Positions 59,789 to 64,000 of a stretch of 64,000 bases of DNA are shown here, piece by piece. The notes under the pieces are model-generated. The model did no database searches. It was not told the DNA's origin and worked only from the letters and a program-made list of their open reading frames with translations. The stretch covers positions 1 through 64,000 of the forward strand of contig NZ_JAQFWW010000001.1 of NCBI RefSeq assembly GCF_027706145.1, given 5' to 3'. Every line of letters begins with the position of its first letter. Positions within the stretch are counted from its first letter, which is position 1. The position numbers and the translations under genes are program-made. Source of the DNA: Bacillus changyiensis (GTDB lineage Bacteria; Bacillota; Bacilli; Bacillales; Bacillaceae).

Positions 59789-60682
59789 TTGTTGAAAATC
59801 GGTTCACATGTTTCAATGAGCGGCAAGCACATGTTGCTTGCAGCCAGCCAAGAAGCGAGTTCTTATGGGGCCAATACCTTTATGATTTATACGGGTGCAC
59901 CGCAAAATACCCGCAGAAAAAAAATCGAGGATTTGAATATTGAAGCTGGACATGCTCACATGAAAGAGCATCAAATCACGGATATTGTTGTTCATGCGCC
60001 ATATATCATTAATATTGCCAACACAACGAATCCCGCAACATTTCAGCTTGGTGTTGATTTTCTGCGCTCAGAGATCGAAAGAACCGCGGCAATCGGTGCG
60101 AAACAAATTGTTCTTCATCCTGGGGCCCATGTCGGAGCAGGAGCTGAGACAGGGATTAAAAAGATCATTGAGGGGCTAAATGAAGTGATCGATCCAGAAC
60201 AAAATGTACAGATTGCTCTGGAAACAATGGCTGGAAAAGGTTCAGAATGCGGTCGGACGTTTGATGAACTTGCTCAGATCATCGACGGTGTGACGCATAA
60301 TCAATACCTGTCTGTTTGTTTTGATACATGTCATACTCATGACGCAGGTTATGATGTGGTTTCTGACTTTGATGGAGTTTTAAACGAATTTGATAAAATC
60401 ATTGGAATCGAGCGTTTGAAAGTTCTTCATATTAATGATAGTAAAAATATCAGAGGAGCGAGAAAGGACCGGCATGAAAACATTGGTTTTGGGGAAATCG
60501 GCTTTGAAGCCCTTCAATATATCGTTCACCACAATCAGCTGACTGATATACCGAAGATCCTGGAGACGCCATATGTTGGGGAAGATAAGAAGAATAAAAA
60601 ACCACCATATCGCTTTGAAATTGACATGATTAGGAATAAACAGTTTGATGAAGGGGTTTTAGAAAAAATTAAACAGCAATAA
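59789..60682 (+). CDS. nfo: Endonuclease IV (AP endonuclease)
   Basis: A 297-residue zinc TIM-barrel enzyme cleaving abasic sites. [54 protein letters not shown] and [13 protein letters not shown] (metal ligands) are all present; KKPPYRFEI ends the conserved part. TTG start, with GGGG eight bases upstream. Paired with cshB; forespore expression is known in B. subtilis. Confidence 0.95.
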   Translation: MLKIGSHVSMSGKHMLLAASQEASSYGANTFMIYTGAPQNTRRKKIEDLNIEAGHAHMKEHQITDIVVHAPYIINIANTTNPATFQLGVDFLRSEIERTAAIGAKQIVLHPGAHVGAGAETGIKKIIEGLNEVIDPEQNVQIALETMAGKGSECGRTFDELAQIIDGVTHNQYLSVCFDTCHTHDAGYDVVSDFDGVLNEFDKIIGIERLKVLHINDSKNIRGARKDRHENIGFGEIGFEALQYIVHHNQLTDIPKILETPYVGEDKKNKKPPYRFEIDMIRNKQFDEGVLEKIKQQ

Positions 60683-60686
60683 GAAC

Positions 60687-60712
60687 AAGGGGCTTTTTTT
60701 ACAGCCCCTTTT
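60687..60712. terminator. Bidirectional terminator between nfo and yqfT
   Basis: AAGGGGCT / AGCCCCTT stem with an eight-base T-rich loop and flanking A/T runs; it abuts the yqfT stop. Confidence 0.85.
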
Positions 60713-60968
60713 ATGATGATACATATTGTTCAAACAGCTGGTTCAGCAGTTGAACGGCTTCTTTTGATGTGACCGCTTCTACTTGACGGAGAAGTTTGAT
60801 CCGTTCATTTTCATTGAAAATATTAATATTTTTCCCGTTAACAAGCTTTTCCACCTCAAGAGCCTGCTTTTTTGTGACATGAATTCCGTATTTCTCTGCA
60901 TATTTGAGCACTTCATCAGCAGTAACCTGATTTAAGCGCTGCAGTACGATTTTCTGAAATAATATCAC
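60711..60968 (-). CDS. yqfT: YqfT, DUF2624 family protein
   Basis: An 85-residue helical protein (RLNQVTADEVLKYAEKYG, ... FNENERIKLLRQVEAVTSKEA ...) matching the Bacillus DUF2624 family. No catalytic motif is visible and the function is unknown. GGGGGGAACGG gives a ribosome binding site. Convergent with nfo. Confidence 0.87.
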   Translation of the reverse strand: MILFQKIVLQRLNQVTADEVLKYAEKYGIHVTKKQALEVEKLVNGKNINIFNENERIKLLRQVEAVTSKEAVQLLNQLFEQYVSS

Positions 60969-61025
60969 GTCCGTTCCCCCCTCTGAACTAATGTATGGGA
61001 GAAATCAAAAAATGTGTCACTTTTT

Positions 61026-61052
61026 TTGTTACCTCATGTAAAGTGCTATAAT
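61026..61052 (+). promoter_or_regulatory. Candidate SigA promoter of yqfU
   Basis: TTGTTA, 15 bases, TATAAT (61047-61052). The -10 is perfect, the spacing short. Confidence 0.5.
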
Positions 61053-61085
61053 AGCGATAAAGTCAGTTCAGGAAGGGAGAGAGGC

Positions 61086-61967
61086 ATGGTAGTAAAAAAA
61101 CAGCATAAAAAAGAATCAACCATCCATTTGATGTTCCGAATCATTATGATTTTGATCGGAGCTGCCTGTGCCGCCGCCAGTATTGAATTGTTTTTAGTCC
61201 CAAATCAAATTATTGACGGAGGAATTATCGGTATTTCATTGATTTTGGATTACCTTTTTAAAGATAGTCCACTTATCAATTTTGCACTGCTTGTTATTGT
61301 CCTTAATATTCCGTTTATGTTTTACGGCTACAAACATATTGGGAAAACATTTGTGATATCAACACTTATTGGAATTATCAGTTTGTCTATTATTGAAACT
61401 TTATTGCATCATGTAGAAGGGGTTACGACTCAGCCTGTGTTGGCTGCTGTTTTCGGCGGTCTTTTACTTGGATTTGGTGTAGGGCTTGTGATTCGTAACG
61501 GCGGTTCTATGGATGGAACAGAGATTCTCGGGATATTACTGACCAAGAAACTGCCGTTTTCAGTTGGAGAATTTGTCATGTTCATAAATATATTTATTTT
61601 TACATGGGCAGGGTTTGTATTTGGATTTGAACAAGCAATGTTTTCCGTTATGACGTATTATATTGCAATGAAGACAATTGATACTGTGATTCAAGGACTT
61701 GAGGAGACAAAAGCTGTCATGATTGTATCTGATCAATATGAAGAAATATCTGATGCTTTATTGCATCGTCTTGGTCGGGGGACAACGAAACTAAAAGGAA
61801 AAGGGGGGTATTCAGACGAAGAGACTGAGGTCATATATGTGGTTGTGACAAGGCTTGAAGTGACAAAACTCAAATCAATTGTTTTTGAAATTGATGACAA
61901 TGCCTTTATTACGATTGTGGATACGCATGAAACACGTGGCGGTAAGTTTAAAAACCCGATTCATTAA
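61086..61967 (+). CDS. yqfU: YqfU, YitT/DUF161 family membrane protein
   Basis: A 293-residue protein with five to six membrane spans in the first ~200 residues ([18 protein letters not shown] and [13 protein letters not shown] are the YitT signatures) and a cytoplasmic DUF2179 domain at the end ([29 protein letters not shown], shown in parts as [11 protein letters not shown]). Start at ATG 61086 with GGAAGGGAG; upstream codons are unconserved. Transport role suspected, substrate unknown. Confidence 0.9.
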   Translation: MVVKKQHKKESTIHLMFRIIMILIGAACAAASIELFLVPNQIIDGGIIGISLILDYLFKDSPLINFALLVIVLNIPFMFYGYKHIGKTFVISTLIGIISLSIIETLLHHVEGVTTQPVLAAVFGGLLLGFGVGLVIRNGGSMDGTEILGILLTKKLPFSVGEFVMFINIFIFTWAGFVFGFEQAMFSVMTYYIAMKTIDTVIQGLEETKAVMIVSDQYEEISDALLHRLGRGTTKLKGKGGYSDEETEVIYVVVTRLEVTKLKSIVFEIDDNAFITIVDTHETRGGKFKNPIH

Positions 61968-61974
61968 GTCTTGA

Positions 61975-62003
61975 TTTACTTTTTTGCAAATTTGATGTAT
62001 AAT
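61975..62003 (+). promoter_or_regulatory. Candidate SigA promoter of the znuC leader
   Basis: TTTACT, 17 bases, TATAAT (61998-62003), directly after the yqfU stop. Confidence 0.5.
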
Positions 62004-62028
62004 TCCATATTGAACTGGTTACATAAGC

Positions 62029-62070
62029 AAAATGGCTTGCTGAAATCTTCGGTTGCCATTTTCTTTTTGT
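62029..62070 (+). terminator. Hairpin with T-run in the znuC leader (terminator or attenuator)
   Basis: AAAATGGC (62029-62036) pairs with GCCATTTT (62055-62062), followed by CTTTTTG. An alternative smaller hairpin, AGCAA with TTGCT (62026-62041), uses overlapping bases. It lies downstream of a promoter and before znuC, so it may attenuate the zinc operon or simply end yqfU transcripts. Confidence 0.5.
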
Positions 62071-62074
62071 GTAT

Positions 62075-62097
62075 TAAATCGGAATGATTCTGATAAT
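62075..62097. promoter_or_regulatory. Candidate Zur box before znuC
   Basis: The core TCGGAAT-G-ATTCTGA (62079-62093) matches the Bacillus Zur 7-1-7 site TCGTAAT-N-ATTACGA at 6/7 and 5/7 positions, and the outer TAAA adds to the fit. It lies 18 bases before the znuC start; zur itself is two genes downstream. Confidence 0.55.
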
Positions 62098-62114
62098 ATT
62101 TGAAGGTGAACGGA

Positions 62115-62891
62115 TTGAAACAACCTATTATTGAAATGAAACATATATCTTATTCATATGATCAGCGAAATGTGATAGAAGATATTAATTTAACAGTTGA
62201 AGAAGGGGATTTTCTCGGTTTAGTTGGTCCGAATGGTTCGGGAAAAACAACGTTGTTAAAATGCATACTCGGCCTCATTAAACCACAACAAGGTGAACTT
62301 CTTTTGTTTGGTGTTCCTGTTAAGAAATTTAAAGAATGGAACAAGATTGGATTTGTCTCACAAAAGGCAAACAGTTTTAATACTGGGTTTCCTGCTTCAG
62401 TTTATGAAGTGGTCGCAAGCGGTTTAACAGCAAAGCTTGGTTTGTTTAAACGGATGTCAAAAACGGATAAACAAAAAGTATTGAACGCGATCGAGGCAGT
62501 TGGAATTTCCTCTTTAAAAGACAGAAATATAGGTGAACTTTCTGGAGGACAGCAGCAAAGAACGTTTATTGCTAGGGCACTTGTGAGTGAGCCAAAGCTA
62601 CTTATTCTGGATGAACCGACAGTCGGTGTTGATCAAAAAACAGTTGAAGGTTTTTATCAGCTTTTAGAAAAATTAAATCGTAAAAAAGGCATCACATTGA
62701 TTCTTGTTACCCATGATGTGGGAACGGTTTCTGATAAAGTGACACATGTTGCTTGTTTGAATAAGCATCTTCATTTTCATGGCGATACAGAGGAGTTTGA
62801 AACAATGACAGACCAAGATCTTTCACATTTTTACGGGCATGATGTTCAAGCAATTAGCCACAACCACCATGAACATGGAGGTCAACAATAA
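62115..62891 (+). CDS. znuC: Zinc ABC transporter, ATP-binding subunit
   Basis: A 258-residue ABC ATPase. Walker A LVGPNGSGKTTLLK (~38-51), Q-loop GFVSQKA, signature ELSGGQQQR, Walker B LLILDEPTVG and the H-loop VTHDVG are present; the C-terminus is His-rich (SHNHHEHGG), as often in zinc uptake ATPases. TTG start at 62115 with AAGGTG six bases upstream. Overlaps znuB by one base. Confidence 0.9.
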   Translation: MKQPIIEMKHISYSYDQRNVIEDINLTVEEGDFLGLVGPNGSGKTTLLKCILGLIKPQQGELLLFGVPVKKFKEWNKIGFVSQKANSFNTGFPASVYEVVASGLTAKLGLFKRMSKTDKQKVLNAIEAVGISSLKDRNIGELSGGQQQRTFIARALVSEPKLLILDEPTVGVDQKTVEGFYQLLEKLNRKKGITLILVTHDVGTVSDKVTHVACLNKHLHFHGDTEEFETMTDQDLSHFYGHDVQAISHNHHEHGGQQ

Positions 62892-63751
62892 TGTTAACAC
62901 CTTTTTTTCATTATGAATTTTTACAAAATGCCTTTTTTTCAGGATTATTAATCGGTTTTATTGCACCTTTGCTCGGAGTGTTCATCGTTGTTAGACGGTT
63001 ATCATTGATTGCTGATGCACTGAGCCACGTTTCTTTGGCAGGAATTGCGGCAGGCCTTTACTTAAGTAAACAATTTACCGCTCTGATTGGAATCAGTCCG
63101 ATCTATTTTGGCATGATCTTTTCAGTTACTGGGTCTTTAATGATTGAAAAACTGAGATCTGTTTATAAACATTACCAAGAGCTTGCAATTCCCATCATCA
63201 TGTCTGGTGGTATCGGCATTTCAGTTATTTTCATTTCGCTTGCCGACGGATTTAACACAGATTTGTTTAGTTATTTGTTCGGCAGTGTCAGCGCAGTCTC
63301 CCGTGAGGATTTGTTGGTCATTATTGGGATATCTGCTGCTGTTTTGATTATCGTTTTCTCGTTGTTTAAAGAGTTATTTTTGCTTTCATTTGATGAAGAA
63401 CATGCGAAAGCATCCGGTATTTCTGCCAAGTGGATTCATTTTATTTTTATTTTAATTGTTGCGCTAGTCATTGCTGCATCAATGAGAATTGTTGGGACAT
63501 TACTTGTTTCTGCATTGATGACACTACCTGTTGCTGCAAGTATGCGGATTGCCAAAGGATTTAAGCAAGCGATTTTCTATTCTGTTTTGTTTGGGGAATT
63601 GTCTGTTGTCATCGGATTGGTACTTGCATATCATCTAGATCTCGCTCCAGGTGGGACGATCGTGATGCTCTCGATTTTCATTCTCATATTGTGTATCAGT
63701 TTTAACAAAATCAAAAGGAGGATTCCCCATGAACGTACAGGAAGCGCTTGA
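62891..63751 (+). CDS. znuB: Zinc ABC transporter, permease subunit
   Basis: A 286-residue ABC-3 family permease with eight or so membrane spans. [33 protein letters not shown] (shown in parts as [13 protein letters not shown]) is the family hallmark, and [12 protein letters not shown] contains the coupling-helix region. The operon has no solute-binding protein in this window; it may be elsewhere. Overlaps zur by 23 bases. Confidence 0.9.
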   Translation: MLTPFFHYEFLQNAFFSGLLIGFIAPLLGVFIVVRRLSLIADALSHVSLAGIAAGLYLSKQFTALIGISPIYFGMIFSVTGSLMIEKLRSVYKHYQELAIPIIMSGGIGISVIFISLADGFNTDLFSYLFGSVSAVSREDLLVIIGISAAVLIIVFSLFKELFLLSFDEEHAKASGISAKWIHFIFILIVALVIAASMRIVGTLLVSALMTLPVAASMRIAKGFKQAIFYSVLFGELSVVIGLVLAYHLDLAPGGTIVMLSIFILILCISFNKIKRRIPHERTGSA

Positions 63752-64000
63752 TTTGTTAAAAGAAAAAGGCTATAAGTATACAAGTAAGCGAGAGGATATG
63801 CTTCAGCTTTTTAGAGATTCTGATAAGTATTTAACAGCGAAAGATGTATTATCCGCGCTAAATGATCATTACCCGGGATTAAGTTTTGATACGATATACA
63901 GAAATCTGTCTTTATTTGAGGAACTCGGTATTCTGGAAACGACTGAGCTTTCTGGTGAAAAGCTGTTTCGTTTTAAATGTTCTTCCATACATCACCACCA
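63729..64000 (+). CDS. zur: Zur, zinc uptake repressor (5' part, cut by window end)
   Basis: The first 90 residues of a Fur-family regulator: [20 protein letters not shown], then [17 protein letters not shown], the DNA-binding helix [18 protein letters not shown], and [10 protein letters not shown] at the cut. The metal-binding CXXC region lies beyond the window. Zur represses zinc uptake genes when zinc is plentiful; it is here translationally coupled to znuB, giving a likely self-regulated operon. Confidence 0.93.
   Translation, partial: MNVQEALDLLKEKGYKYTSKREDMLQLFRDSDKYLTAKDVLSALNDHYPGLSFDTIYRNLSLFEELGILETTELSGEKLFRFKCSSIHHH

Overview
The window reads as chromosome of a spore-forming Bacillus close to, but not identical with, the B. 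subtilis group. Evidence: gene content and order follow the B. subtilis yqeG-to-zur region almost gene for gene. It carries sporulation genes (sigK N-terminal half, sda, gpr, spoIIP, yqxA, yqfC/yqfD), competence genes (comER, comEABC), a CIRCE-controlled heat-shock operon and a glycine T-box. Base composition is AT-rich. Species cannot be fixed from sequence reading alone. No tRNA, rRNA, CRISPR array or insertion sequence was seen.

Layout. (1) 1-3461: the end of a skin-like sigK-intervening element. It holds the large serine recombinase spoIVCA, a small WYL-like gene behind two LexA-type boxes, a divergent pair (secreted 194-aa protein, 68-aa membrane protein) and a 65-codon ORF overlapping spoIVCA. 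The recombinase converges on sigK, which is cut after about 117 codons. The rest of the element and the 3' half of sigK lie outside the window to the left. (2) 3462-4762: sigK 5' half, a 41-aa YjcZ-like peptide, and sda with a dense control region (LexA box plus four DnaA boxes). (3) 4763-15833: yqeG-yqeH-aroE-yqeI-nadD-yqeK-rsfS-yqeM, comER (opposite strand), comEA-EB-EC, yqzM (opposite strand), holA. (4) 15880-21095: rpsT (opposite), gpr, spoIIP, yqxA, lepA. (5) 21153-30305: hemW, then hrcA-grpE-dnaK-dnaJ-prmA-rsmE-mtaB. (6) 30349-35028: yqeW (opposite), rpsU-yqeY, SigW-type yqeZ-floA-yqfB. (7) 35526-43549: yqfC-yqfD-phoH-pgpH-ybeY-dgkA-cdd-era-yqzL-recO. (8) 43560-52297: T-box glyQS, ccpN-yqfL, yqxD-dnaG-sigA. 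(9) 52618-57398: cccA, a degraded stretch with a VOC-family pseudogene, endonuclease V, trmK-yqfO, ispH (opposite). (10) 57523-64000: yqfQ (opposite), cshB-nfo, yqfT (opposite), yqfU, znuC-znuB-zur (zur cut by the window end).

How it works together: most of the window is housekeeping, covering ribosome assembly (yqeH, yqeI, rsfS, era, ybeY, lepA), replication initiation and priming (holA, dnaG, sigA, sda) and protein folding. Accessory material is concentrated in two places: the skin-like element end, and the 53.0-54.5 kb interval between cccA and trmK. The most interesting signals are regulatory. Perfect LexA-type boxes stand before the spoIVCA unit and in the sda promoter. Several genes have ribosome binding sites that point to unusual start codons (sda ATT, yqxD ATA/ATT). 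All gene names rest on remembered family sequences and gene order, not on a database search.
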